From NCBI GenBank assembly GCA_021788415.1, contig JAJYKR010000020.1:1-6220 (forward strand): 6,220 bases of DNA. Direction: 5' to 3'. The stretch is from an archaeon (GTDB taxonomy: Archaea > Thermoproteota > Nitrososphaeria > Nitrososphaerales > UBA183). Both the position numbers and the translations under genes were made by a program. Positions 1 to 6,032 of the stretch are shown one piece after another (position 1 is the stretch's first letter; every line of letters starts with the position of its first letter). The notes beneath the pieces are model-generated. The model worked only from the letters and a program-made list of their open reading frames with translations. It had not been told where the DNA came from and ran no database searches.

Positions 1-30
1 GACAGCGTTGACATCGACTGGCGGAACTAG
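1..30 (+). CDS. kae1: C-terminal end of probable Kae1/TsaD (partial, 5' end outside window)
   Basis: Frame 1 from the window edge reads DSVDIDWRN and then a TAG stop at 28-30. Kae1 (the t6A-forming threonylcarbamoyltransferase of KEOPS) typically ends in archaea with an acidic/valine stretch followed by a Pro/Asp-Trp-Arg tail, and this tail resembles that pattern. The next gene is the kinase Bud32, the usual neighbour or fusion partner of Kae1, which strengthens the assignment. Here the two are separate: the kae1 stop falls after the bud32 start, in another frame, giving an overlap of about 23 bases. Only nine residues are visible, so the call rests on the tail motif plus context; catalytic and metal-binding residues lie outside the window. 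Confidence 0.6.
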   Translation, partial: DSVDIDWRN

Positions 31-673
31 CGGCGCCGAAGGGACCCTCCTCTACAGGGGCGCGGAAGCTGACATCCTGAAGGGGAGCTGGCAGGGGATG
101 CCCGCGGTCTACAAGGTGCGGAAACCGCTTGCGTACAGGCTCCCGCAGCTGGACGCCTCCATCAGGAGGCAGAGGACTATCCACGAGGCAGAGATGATCC
201 ACGACGCGAAGCGCGCCGGGGTCAGAGCGCCATATCTCTACGACGTCGACGTCCCAGGCTCGACCATAGTGATGGAGCACGTCGAGGGGCCGAGGCTCAA
301 AGACAGCCTTGGTTCAGAGACCCTTGATGATGCGCGAGGCCTCTTCCGCGAGTTCGGCAGGGCTGCCGCGAGGCTGCACGCCGCCGGCATCGTGCACGGC
401 GACCTGACCACCGCCAACGCCCTCGCGGGCGAACGGGACCTGGTCTTGATCGACTTCGGCCTCTCGTACCGGACCACCAGGCTGGAGGACCAAGCGGTGG
501 ACTTCAGGCTCATCAAGGAGACCCTCGTCGGGGCCCACCCTGCGATCTCGAGGTGGGCGCTCGAGGAGCTGTTCGTGGGGTACTCGGAAGTCGTCGGACC
601 AGCCAAGCTCCGGGCCGTCCAGCGGCAGCTGAGGAGCATCGAGCGCAGGGGCAGATACGCCCGGGTCGAATGA
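8..673 (+). CDS. bud32: KEOPS-associated atypical protein kinase/ATPase Bud32
   Basis: Bud32 is the small kinase-fold subunit of KEOPS; its ATPase activity supports Kae1 in making the t6A37 modification of ANN-decoding tRNAs in the cytoplasm. Of 221 residues, the glycine-poor N-lobe starts at about residue 14 (LLYRGAEADI). Visible landmarks are the ATP-binding lysine K36 in VYKVRKPLAYR, a following R-x-x-R-T-x-x-E segment with E60, the hinge MEHVEG (89-94), the catalytic loop HGDLTTAN (130-137, D132 and N137) and DFG (149-151). The basic C-terminus (RRGRYARVE) matches the arginine-rich family tail. Length is normal for a stand-alone archaeal Bud32. The TTG at 8 is the only start codon inside the window ahead of the N-lobe, but the frame stays open to the window edge (two codons), so a start further upstream cannot be excluded. 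It overlaps the probable kae1 end and is probably co-transcribed with it. Confidence 0.93.
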   Translation: MTSTGGTSGAEGTLLYRGAEADILKGSWQGMPAVYKVRKPLAYRLPQLDASIRRQRTIHEAEMIHDAKRAGVRAPYLYDVDVPGSTIVMEHVEGPRLKDSLGSETLDDARGLFREFGRAAARLHAAGIVHGDLTTANALAGERDLVLIDFGLSYRTTRLEDQAVDFRLIKETLVGAHPAISRWALEELFVGYSEVVGPAKLRAVQRQLRSIERRGRYARVE

Positions 674-693
674 GACGGCCTGAAGCCGGGCAA

Positions 694-702
694 CGTTTAT
701 CA
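694..702 (+). promoter_or_regulatory. Candidate TATA box for the uS15 gene
   Basis: The 64-base gap between bud32 and uS15 is GC-rich except for CGTTTATCA. The TTTAT core resembles an archaeal TATA box. A start about 26 bases downstream would fall near 724-726, leaving a leader of only about 12-14 bases before the ATG at 738. No Shine-Dalgarno-like GGAGG precedes that ATG. This is inferred from composition and position only. Confidence 0.45.
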
Positions 703-737
703 GCCTAAGCGGAAGGACTCGCCTGAACTGTAGCGAA

Positions 738-1187
738 ATGGCGCGGATCCACTCTCACAGGCACGGCAAATCCCATCAGACTAGGCCGACTAGCAAGAGC
801 AACCCCAGCTGGGTCACCACTACGGCGGAGGAGGCCCGGAGCGCCGCGCTGAAGATGGCGAAAGAGGGGGTGACGCCCAGCAGGATCGGACAGGCTCTCA
901 GGGACGACTACGGCGTACCCCTCGTGAAGCCCCTAGTGGGGAAGCCTCTAGGCAAGATTCTCTCAGAAGGAAAGGCTGCCCCGAAGATGCCCCAAGACCT
1001 GCAGGACCTGATCGACAGGGCCCAGAGGGTGCAGAGGCACCTCGGCTCGCATAAGAGCGACCGGAAGAACGTCCATTCCCTGGAGCTGGTCGAAGCGAAG
1101 ATCTACAGGCTTTCAAAATACTACAAGGAAAAAGGGATTCTCTCCAGCGACTTCAAGTACACCGCCGTGGTCGCGCAGCTGGCGTAG
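738..1187 (+). CDS. rps15: 30S ribosomal protein uS15 (archaeal S15/eukaryotic S13 type)
   Basis: This 149-residue protein is the archaeal/eukaryotic form of small-subunit protein S15, which binds the central domain of 16S rRNA early in 30S assembly. The N-terminus MARIHSHRHGKSHQTRP with the later SNPSWV is the hallmark of the archaeal/eukaryotic version. It is followed by an extension of about 60 residues that bacteria lack, with helix-forming segments (EEARSAALKMAKEGVTPSRIGQ). The S15 core follows, including QDLIDRAQRVQRHLGSHKSDRKN (about 90-112), with the LxxHxxxHxxD-like segment that contacts rRNA, and the final YRLSKYYKEKGIL helix. Length is typical. The ATG at 738 gives exactly the conserved N-terminus. 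It appears to be first in a unit with the DHH phosphoesterase (16 bases downstream) and pcc1. Confidence 0.96.
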   Translation: MARIHSHRHGKSHQTRPTSKSNPSWVTTTAEEARSAALKMAKEGVTPSRIGQALRDDYGVPLVKPLVGKPLGKILSEGKAAPKMPQDLQDLIDRAQRVQRHLGSHKSDRKNVHSLELVEAKIYRLSKYYKEKGILSSDFKYTAVVAQLA

Positions 1188-1203
1188 TCGAAGGGGCGGA
1201 CCC

Positions 1204-2610
1204 TTGGCCGATCTGGAAGGCCTCATGCAAAGGTACCGCAGCCTGGTGCCTGGCATCATGGAATCTGTCCTTGCCGGAAAGCGGCTTCTCGTTGTCACCC
1301 ATATCGACGCCGACGGACTCTGCAGCGGGTCGGCTGTATTCAGCGCCCTGAAGCGCCGGGGGGCCAACGTGACGGTCAGGACGGTACCTGACCTCGACCC
1401 GAAGACGATAACCGAGCTGGCGTCGCAGAGGCACGACTTCTACATATTCGTCGACCTCGCCTCCACCCTCGTCGCCGAGCTCGAGGCCGCGCTTGGGGGG
1501 AGGTACCTAGTCATCGACCACCACGAGATCTCCGAGGCGGACATCGGCAACCAGTCGGTGGTCAACGCGTGGGCCTTCGGCTACGACGGCGGGAGGGAGG
1601 CGTGCTCGTCCACGATGGCTTACTTTTTCGCCGCCGCCCTGGACCCGGCGAACAGCGACCTCTCGACGCTCGCCGTCGTGGGCGCGCTGGCCGACCGCCA
1701 AGAATCTGGCCCTGGCCGTTCCCTGACCGGGCTAAACAGATCGGCGATGGAGGTCGCCCAGAAGAAGGGACTCCTCATGGTGTCGAAGGACCTGATGTTC
1801 ACAGGCAGGGAGACCCGGCCCGTGCACGAGTCCGTCGCGCTCACTTCGACCCCGTTTCTCAAGGGGCTCACGGGGAGCAAAGACGCGACGCTGGCCCTGT
1901 TGCACAATTCGGGACTCGAGCTGAAGGAGGGCGGGGCCTGGAGGACGATCTCCTCACTCGGCGACGACGAGAAGAGGAAGCTGACGGAGGCGATAGCCGA
2001 GGCGCTCGGGTCGGAGCCGGGGGCAACCGAGGCCCTGGCGGGGCTCTTCGGCGAGGTCTACACGTTCAGGTTCGAGGACCCGTTCACGCCCCTAAGGGAC
2101 GCAAGGGAGTTCGGCACCCTGTTGAACTCATGCGGGAGGATGGGGCTGGCCGGCATCGGGATCTCCGTCTGCCTGGGGGACAGGTCGGCGGCACTGAAAG
2201 AGGCGATGAGGAACCTCTCCGACTACAGGTCGGGGATCAACCGGGCGCTAGACGCCGTGACCTCGGACGCGTCCCGGGTCGAGCCGCACGGGAGGCTCGT
2301 CCTGGTCAATGGCGAGGGGGTCGTCGACGAAAGGCTCCTCGGTCCGGTGATCTCCATACTCACAGGATCTCCGGCGTACAAGGACAAGGTTGTGGTAGGC
2401 AGGGCGACCAGCCGCGGGAACGACCTGAAGATATCGTCCAGGGTGGGAGACCTTTACGAGGGCGCGGTCGACCTGGGGTCGGTGATGCGGGAGGCGGCTG
2501 CAGAAGTCGGGGGAGTAGGAGGCGGCCACGCGATGGCGGCCGGGGCGAAGATACCTGCTTCGCGGGCCGACGCGTTCTCGAAGTCGGTGGCCGACAGGGT
2601 CTCGGGATGA
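1204..2610 (+). CDS. RecJ-like DHH/DHHA1 phosphoesterase (archaeal single-strand exonuclease family)
   Basis: This 468-residue protein has the full DHH plan. Motif I is THIDADGLCSG (H33, D35, D37), the second metal aspartate is D84 in FVDLAS, the DHH signature is D105-H106-H107 in VIDHHE, and motif IV ends in ALADR (D164). The C-terminal DHHA1 domain carries GGGHAMAAG at about 439-447. All expected metal ligands are present, so an active Mn/Mg-dependent nuclease or phosphodiesterase is likely. Archaeal homologues include GAN, a GINS-associated nuclease, and Cdc45/RecJ-like replisome proteins; which of these it matches functionally cannot be told from sequence alone. The TTG at 1204 is preceded by a G-rich stretch (GGGGCGG, 1193-1199) that could serve as a weak ribosome site. 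No AT-rich promoter is visible in the 16-base gap after uS15, so co-transcription is likely. Its stop overlaps the pcc1 start as ATGA. Confidence 0.9.
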   Translation: MADLEGLMQRYRSLVPGIMESVLAGKRLLVVTHIDADGLCSGSAVFSALKRRGANVTVRTVPDLDPKTITELASQRHDFYIFVDLASTLVAELEAALGGRYLVIDHHEISEADIGNQSVVNAWAFGYDGGREACSSTMAYFFAAALDPANSDLSTLAVVGALADRQESGPGRSLTGLNRSAMEVAQKKGLLMVSKDLMFTGRETRPVHESVALTSTPFLKGLTGSKDATLALLHNSGLELKEGGAWRTISSLGDDEKRKLTEAIAEALGSEPGATEALAGLFGEVYTFRFEDPFTPLRDAREFGTLLNSCGRMGLAGIGISVCLGDRSAALKEAMRNLSDYRSGINRALDAVTSDASRVEPHGRLVLVNGEGVVDERLLGPVISILTGSPAYKDKVVVGRATSRGNDLKISSRVGDLYEGAVDLGSVMREAAAEVGGVGGGHAMAAGAKIPASRADAFSKSVADRVSG

Positions 2611-2861
2611 AGGCGAAGGCTGCGCTCGAGATCTCTTGCGCTGACAAGCGCGCCAGGGAGGGCCTCGTCGCCGTCCTCACGCCGGACAACGAAGGGGGGC
2701 CCCGCGGGCTGGGGATAGAGCTCAGCGGTCGGGGGAGCCGGCTGTCCATCAGGGTGGAGGCCGCCACGCCGGCGACCGCCATGTCCACCTGCCTCGCGTT
2801 CCTCAACGACATCGCGCTCTTCCAGGAGATATGGCTTTTATCGCAACAGGTGCGGGGATGA
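2607..2861 (+). CDS. pcc1: KEOPS complex subunit Pcc1-like
   Basis: Pcc1 is the small KEOPS subunit that dimerises and binds Kae1, and it contributes to tRNA binding during t6A synthesis. The 84-residue product shows the family pattern: an initial strand (KAALEISCADKRAREGL), a middle section leading into GRGSRLSIRVEAATPATAM, in which the strand-turn-strand is followed by an alternating S-x-x-I-x-V-E-A, and a final helix TCLAFLNDIALFQEIW. Length is typical (about 75-90 residues). The ATG at 2607 overlaps the DHH stop by four bases (ATGA), suggesting translational coupling. No other start codon gives the conserved first strand. The same frame is open far upstream, but that part is an artefact within the DHH gene. 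The protein is divergent enough that the call leans partly on context: Bud32 and probably Kae1 lie upstream. Confidence 0.82.
   Translation: MKAKAALEISCADKRAREGLVAVLTPDNEGGPRGLGIELSGRGSRLSIRVEAATPATAMSTCLAFLNDIALFQEIWLLSQQVRG
2836..2842 (+). promoter_or_regulatory. Candidate TATA box for serS inside the 3' end of pcc1
   Basis: TTTTATC sits within the last codons of pcc1, its central A 31 bases before the serS ATG. Archaeal transcription usually starts about 25-27 bases downstream of the box, which would be near 2865-2867 and give a leader of only four to six bases. The spacing is nearly the same as at the eS1 TATA box. The box also encodes part of the Pcc1 C-terminus, so chance cannot be excluded. 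Confidence 0.45.
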
Positions 2862-2864
2862 GGT
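2860..2864 (+). promoter_or_regulatory. Possible Shine-Dalgarno site of serS
   Basis: GAGGT matches the complement of the conserved 16S rRNA 3' tail and ends six bases before the ATG at 2871, a normal spacing. It would be used on transcripts reading through from pcc1. A transcript starting from the nearby internal TATA-like box would probably lack it. Confidence 0.45.
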
Positions 2865-2870
2865 AGCGAC

Positions 2871-4151
2871 ATGCTCGACGTCAAGCTCATCCGGGAGACC
2901 CCCGATACGATCAGGGCCGACCTGAAGAAGAGGGGGATGCTCGACAAGCTCCCGCTTGTGGACAGCGCAATCGAAGCAGACTCTGCGTGGAGGGCTGCGA
3001 AGGCGCAGGCCGAAGCTCTCCGCCACGAGCTAAACGAGGCGAACCGGGTCATAGCCGAGCTGGCGCGGAAGAAGCAGCCCATTCAGGCTGAGCAGAAGAA
3101 GGTCGCCGAGTTTTCGCAGCGCCTCGACGCCTTCGCCAAGGTCCAGGACGAGCAGGAGCGGGTGCTCGAAGGGATAATGATGTCCCTCCCCAACTTGCTC
3201 CACGAAAGCGTCCCGGTGGGGAAGGATGACTCTGAAAACGTCACTGTCCGCACCTGGGGCGAACCGCACGCCTTCGACTTTACCCCGAAGGACCACATCG
3301 AGGTCCTCGCCGCCCTGGGGATGGTCGACATGGAGCGGGCCGCGAAGATATCGGGGGCCCGGTTCTTCTTCCTCAAAGGGGACGCGGTGAAGCTCGAGCA
3401 CGCCATCATGAGGTATGCGGTCGACGTCCTTTCGGCCAAAGGTTTCGTCCCAGTCGAGCCTCCGTTCATGATGAGGCGGGAGCCCTACGGCGGGGTCACA
3501 GACCTGAACGACTTCGGGCCGGTCATCTACAAGGTGGAAGGAGAGGACCTGTACATGATCGCCACCTCCGAGCACCCGCTGGTCGCTATGCACTCGGACG
3601 AGATACTGCAGGGAGGAGGCCTCCCTCTGAAGTACTGCGGGTTCTCCCCGTGTTTCAGGGTGGAGGCGGGCGCCCACGGAAAGGACACGAAGGGGATCTT
3701 CCGGACCCACCAGTTCTACAAGGTCGAGCAGATCGCCTTCGCGAGGCCCGAAGAAAGCTGGCCGCTCCACGAGCAGCTGATCGCGAACGCAGAGGAGATC
3801 TTCCAGAGCCTGGGGCTCCACTATCGGGTCGTAAACGTATGCACCGGGGACATGGGGTCTGTCGCGGCGAAGAAGTACGACCTCGATGCTTGGATGCCTG
3901 TCCAGGGGAAGTTCAGGGAGATGGTGTCGTGCAGCAACTGCACCGACTACCAGTCCAGGCGCCTCAAGGTGAGGTTCCGAGACAAGCAGAGCGAGGCGAC
4001 GAAGCTGGTGCACACTCTCAACTCGACGGCCGTCACGACCAGGGTCCTTGTGGCCATAGTGGAGAACTTCCAGCAGAAGGACGGCTCCGTGAAGATACCC
4101 GGTCCGCTCCTCCCATACATGGGGGGGACGGCGTCGCTCGCGCGGCGCTGA
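2871..4151 (+). CDS. serS: Seryl-tRNA synthetase (standard class II type)
   Basis: SerRS activates serine with ATP and charges tRNA-Ser. The 426 residues follow the usual plan. The N-terminal MLDVKLIRE start leads into a charged, heptad-like coiled coil (about residues 27-105), the arm that binds the long variable loop of tRNA-Ser. The class II core has the serine-recognition TSEH loop at 232-235, motif 2 from FRVE (262-265) to RTHQF (278-282), the SCSNCTDYQSRR segment, and motif 3 with LNSTAVTTR (R391) and VENFQ. This is the common bacterial/eukaryotic-like form, not the rare methanogenic one. Length and motifs are complete. The ATG at 2871 gives the conserved MLD N-terminus. It lies nine bases after pcc1 and 34 bases before eS1, so it could be transcribed both from upstream and from the internal candidate promoter. 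Confidence 0.97.
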   Translation: MLDVKLIRETPDTIRADLKKRGMLDKLPLVDSAIEADSAWRAAKAQAEALRHELNEANRVIAELARKKQPIQAEQKKVAEFSQRLDAFAKVQDEQERVLEGIMMSLPNLLHESVPVGKDDSENVTVRTWGEPHAFDFTPKDHIEVLAALGMVDMERAAKISGARFFFLKGDAVKLEHAIMRYAVDVLSAKGFVPVEPPFMMRREPYGGVTDLNDFGPVIYKVEGEDLYMIATSEHPLVAMHSDEILQGGGLPLKYCGFSPCFRVEAGAHGKDTKGIFRTHQFYKVEQIAFARPEESWPLHEQLIANAEEIFQSLGLHYRVVNVCTGDMGSVAAKKYDLDAWMPVQGKFREMVSCSNCTDYQSRRLKVRFRDKQSEATKLVHTLNSTAVTTRVLVAIVENFQQKDGSVKIPGPLLPYMGGTASLARR

Positions 4152-4153
4152 GG

Positions 4154-4159
4154 TTATAA
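4154..4159 (+). promoter_or_regulatory. TATA box for eS1/S3Ae
   Basis: TTATAA starts three bases after the serS stop codon and stands out in a gap that is otherwise GC-rich. Its first A is 30 bases before the TTG at 4186. Initiation about 26-27 bases downstream would therefore fall at or within a few bases of the start codon, predicting a leaderless or almost leaderless eS1 mRNA. No Shine-Dalgarno-like sequence lies before the TTG, which agrees with this. Confidence 0.65.
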
Positions 4160-4185
4160 GCGCGAGACCGGCGGGGCGTCTCGAA

Positions 4186-4809
4186 TTGCCAAAGAAAGTG
4201 GCGAAGGTCAGGGACAAGTGGAAGCTGAAGTCATGGGTGACTGTCACCGCCTCGCCGTCGTTCGGCAACGCCCCCATCGCGAAGGTCCCGCTCACAGACG
4301 TCGAGAAGCCGGAGGGGAGGACGATAGAGACCACCCTCTATGACATCCTCAAGCAGGACCCTCAGCACTATGCGTTCAAGCTCTTCTTCCAGATAGACCG
4401 GGTCGAAGGTGGGACCGCTTACACCGTCTTCAAGGGGCACGAATACTCCCGCGAGTTCCTCAGAAGTCTCATCAGGCGGGGCTCCTCGATGTCGGACTTC
4501 ATCCACGACTACACGACCAAGGACGGATACGTGGTAAGGGTGTACTGCACCGCCCTCTCTCAGGGGAAGATGAACAGCTCCAGGAAGCACGACCTGAGGT
4601 TGATAATGGACCAGGTCATCGCGGCGAAGGCTGCCGGGATGAACTACGAGGGGTTCGTGCAGGAGCTCGTCCTGCAGAAGGTCGCGTCAGACGTCTACAA
4701 CGAGGCAAAGAAGGTGACTCACCTGAGGCACGTCGGTGTGCGGAAGAGCAAGCTGATAGCCAGGCCCGAGCCGCGAAAGGTGGAGCAGCTATCCCCGCTT
4801 CCCGCTTGA
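4186..4809 (+). CDS. rps3ae: 30S ribosomal protein eS1 (S3Ae)
   Basis: eS1 (S3Ae, Rps1e) is a small-subunit protein found in archaea and eukaryotes, located near the platform and mRNA exit region. The 207-residue product has the diagnostic N-terminal KVRDKWKLKSWVTVTA stretch, then the family blocks GRTIETTLYDI, KLFFQIDRVEGG and FKGHEYSREFLRSLIRRGSS, followed by the C-terminal domain with RKHDLRLIM and the KKVTHLRHVGVRKSKL segment. Length is normal. The TTG at 4186 is the first start codon in frame after the TATA box and gives MPKKVAKVRDKWK, a typical basic N-terminus. The next possible start (GTG at 4198) would remove only four residues. Its last seven codons, including the stop, overlap the end of the convergent ychF gene. 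Confidence 0.95.
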   Translation: MPKKVAKVRDKWKLKSWVTVTASPSFGNAPIAKVPLTDVEKPEGRTIETTLYDILKQDPQHYAFKLFFQIDRVEGGTAYTVFKGHEYSREFLRSLIRRGSSMSDFIHDYTTKDGYVVRVYCTALSQGKMNSSRKHDLRLIMDQVIAAKAAGMNYEGFVQELVLQKVASDVYNEAKKVTHLRHVGVRKSKLIARPEPRKVEQLSPLPA

Positions 4810-5994
4810 GACTATCTTCACCACGTCCCTGTTCATGAGCACGTGGTCTGCCGCCAACCTCTTCCCCGTCCTGGCGTCGATGCCGTAAAGGAAGGTCTCT
4901 GCAAGCTCGCTGTGGACTGTCCTCGCCAGATCCAGGGCGGTCGACCCGCCCCGCATGACGAATGCGTCTGGAAGGACCCTGCCGTCTTTGTCCGCGAACC
5001 TCGTCTCGTCCACAACGGGATAGACCACGATCGCCTTCAGCAGGTCGAAGAACGCCCCGTTGATGGCGTCTTGCACCCCGGTCCCCCCGTAGACCTTCAT
5101 CACCCTGTCCTCCACCATCTTGAGGGCGTTGGCCTGCGCCGCGCTCAGCCCTGCGGGATCTTTCGCCGAGAACTCCTTCGCGCCTGGGGAGTACACGACG
5201 AGCCCGTGCTCAGTAGCCCTGCGAAGCAGGAGCTCTGCCTCGGAAGCGCAGGGGATCACCTTCCTCCCCGTCTCCCGGAGCTTCTCGATGTAGCGCCCGG
5301 CGGTGGGCAGGTCTGCCTTGTTCGCAGCCAGCAGGGAAGGCTTGGTCAGCTTCCTCGTCTCCACCACGAACTGCATGATCTGGTCGTCGGACCACTGACT
5401 CGGCTTCTCTGTCCTTAGGTGGAGCCGGAGCAACACCTGCTCGACGTCGGCGAAGGTGACGGAAAGCCCCGAGAGCTTCTCAGCCAGATGCTCTGCAATC
5501 TTCCCTCCTGTCTGTTCGAGGGACCTGGTCGCCTTCTCCCAGTCCTTTTTCAGGATCCCGAACATCCAGAGGTCGAACTCCTTCTCCACCATCCCAATGT
5601 CGGCCACCGGGTCGTGGGTCCCGGCGGGGACCTTCTTCCCCTCGAGGTCGGTCGACCCGGAGGCGTCCACAACGTGGATGAGAGCGTCCGCCTGCCTCAG
5701 GTCGTCGAGGAACTGGTTTCCCAGCCCCTTGCCCTTCGATGCCCCCTCGACCAGCCCGGCGACATCCACCAGCTTGACGGGTATCAGCCTCGTCCCGTTC
5801 ACGCAGGTCGAGTTCTTCGGCGAGTCCGTGACCCCTAGCTCCTTGCATACGCACTCCGTGACGAGGTGCGCCACTCCTACGTTGGGCTTGATCGTCGTGA
5901 AGGGATAGTCTGCCATTGCGACGTCCTTGAGCGTGGCGGCAGCGAAGAAAGTCGACTTCCCCACATTAGGTTTGCCGACGACCCCCACTAGCAC
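4789..5994 (-). CDS. ychF: YchF-family (OBG-type) translation-associated GTPase
   Basis: YchF/Ola1-family P-loop NTPases bind ribosomes and are linked to translation and stress control. The G1 loop GKPNVGKST lies at residues 8-16 in the numbering used here, followed by the switch region DYPFTTIKPNVG. G3 is DVAGL (77-81), with the family extension VEGASKGKGLGNQFLDDLRQAD after it. G4 is NKAD (about 225-228). The long helical insert and a C-terminal TGS domain (about the last 80 residues, from YPVVDETRF) complete the plan. G4 is the GTP-type NKxD; bacterial YchF and human OLA1 have an altered G4 and prefer ATP. I chose the GTG at 5994 (401 residues, MLVGVVGKPNVGKS), which matches the usual family N-terminus. 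The longer ATG start at 6027 would add 11 atypical residues and lies upstream of the TATA box. The 3' end overlaps eS1 by 21 bases. Confidence 0.94.
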   Translation of the reverse strand: MLVGVVGKPNVGKSTFFAAATLKDVAMADYPFTTIKPNVGVAHLVTECVCKELGVTDSPKNSTCVNGTRLIPVKLVDVAGLVEGASKGKGLGNQFLDDLRQADALIHVVDASGSTDLEGKKVPAGTHDPVADIGMVEKEFDLWMFGILKKDWEKATRSLEQTGGKIAEHLAEKLSGLSVTFADVEQVLLRLHLRTEKPSQWSDDQIMQFVVETRKLTKPSLLAANKADLPTAGRYIEKLRETGRKVIPCASEAELLLRRATEHGLVVYSPGAKEFSAKDPAGLSAAQANALKMVEDRVMKVYGGTGVQDAINGAFFDLLKAIVVYPVVDETRFADKDGRVLPDAFVMRGGSTALDLARTVHSELAETFLYGIDARTGKRLAADHVLMNRDVVKIVSSGKRG

Positions 5995-6000
5995 GGGACG

Positions 6001-6011
6001 GCCGAACCGGC
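6001..6011. repeat. Inverted repeat GCCG-AAC-CGGC between TATA box and ychF start
   Basis: Four-base arms flank the three-base centre AAC. It lies between the shared TATA box and the predicted ychF initiation point. A longer repeat with the same AAC centre and GCCG-type arms sits on the other side of the box. A short GC-rich palindrome can arise by chance in this composition, so an operator role is speculative. Confidence 0.35.
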
Positions 6012-6017
6012 GGCCCG

Positions 6018-6023
6018 TTATAA
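6018..6023. promoter_or_regulatory. Shared self-complementary TATA box for divergent ychF and oxidoreductase genes
   Basis: TTATAA reads the same on both strands and is the only AT-rich element in the divergent intergenic region. Its centre lies about 26.5 bases from the ychF GTG at 5994 and 27.5 bases from the ATG at 6048. Archaeal initiation sits about 26 bases from the box centre, so both transcripts would start at or next to their start codons. Neither start has a Shine-Dalgarno sequence, as expected for leaderless mRNAs. Confidence 0.65.
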
Positions 6024-6032
6024 CCATCGCCG

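Noticed and set aside
674..737. A possible small RNA or tRNA in the bud32-uS15 gap.
   Set aside because: The 64 bases are too short for a tRNA with a promoter, and no cloverleaf or strong hairpin could be drawn; only a TATA-like box stands out.
1569..2606. The long plus-strand frame upstream of pcc1 as an N-terminal extension of that protein.
   Set aside because: This part is a shifted frame of the DHH gene, rich in Gly and Arg. Recognisable Pcc1 sequence starts only at the ATG at 2607.
1204..2610. The DHH gene as an inactive Cdc45-type scaffold.
   Set aside because: Both the HxDxDG and DHH motifs and the DHHA1 GGGH are intact, so loss of catalysis is not supported.
3030..4334. A 434-codon open frame on the minus strand opposite serS.
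   Set aside because: High GC content leaves antisense frames open. The translation is arginine/valine/leucine-rich without family motifs, while the plus strand encodes a complete SerRS.
4843..5908. Several plus-strand frames of 139-191 codons opposite ychF.
   Set aside because: They are antisense shadows of the complete YchF gene and show no coherent domain.
6025..6027. The ATG at 6027 as the ychF start.
   Set aside because: It lies upstream of the TATA box for that strand and adds 11 residues (MVITGRRFGRP) not typical of the family. The GTG at 5994 fits both the promoter spacing and the conserved N-terminus.
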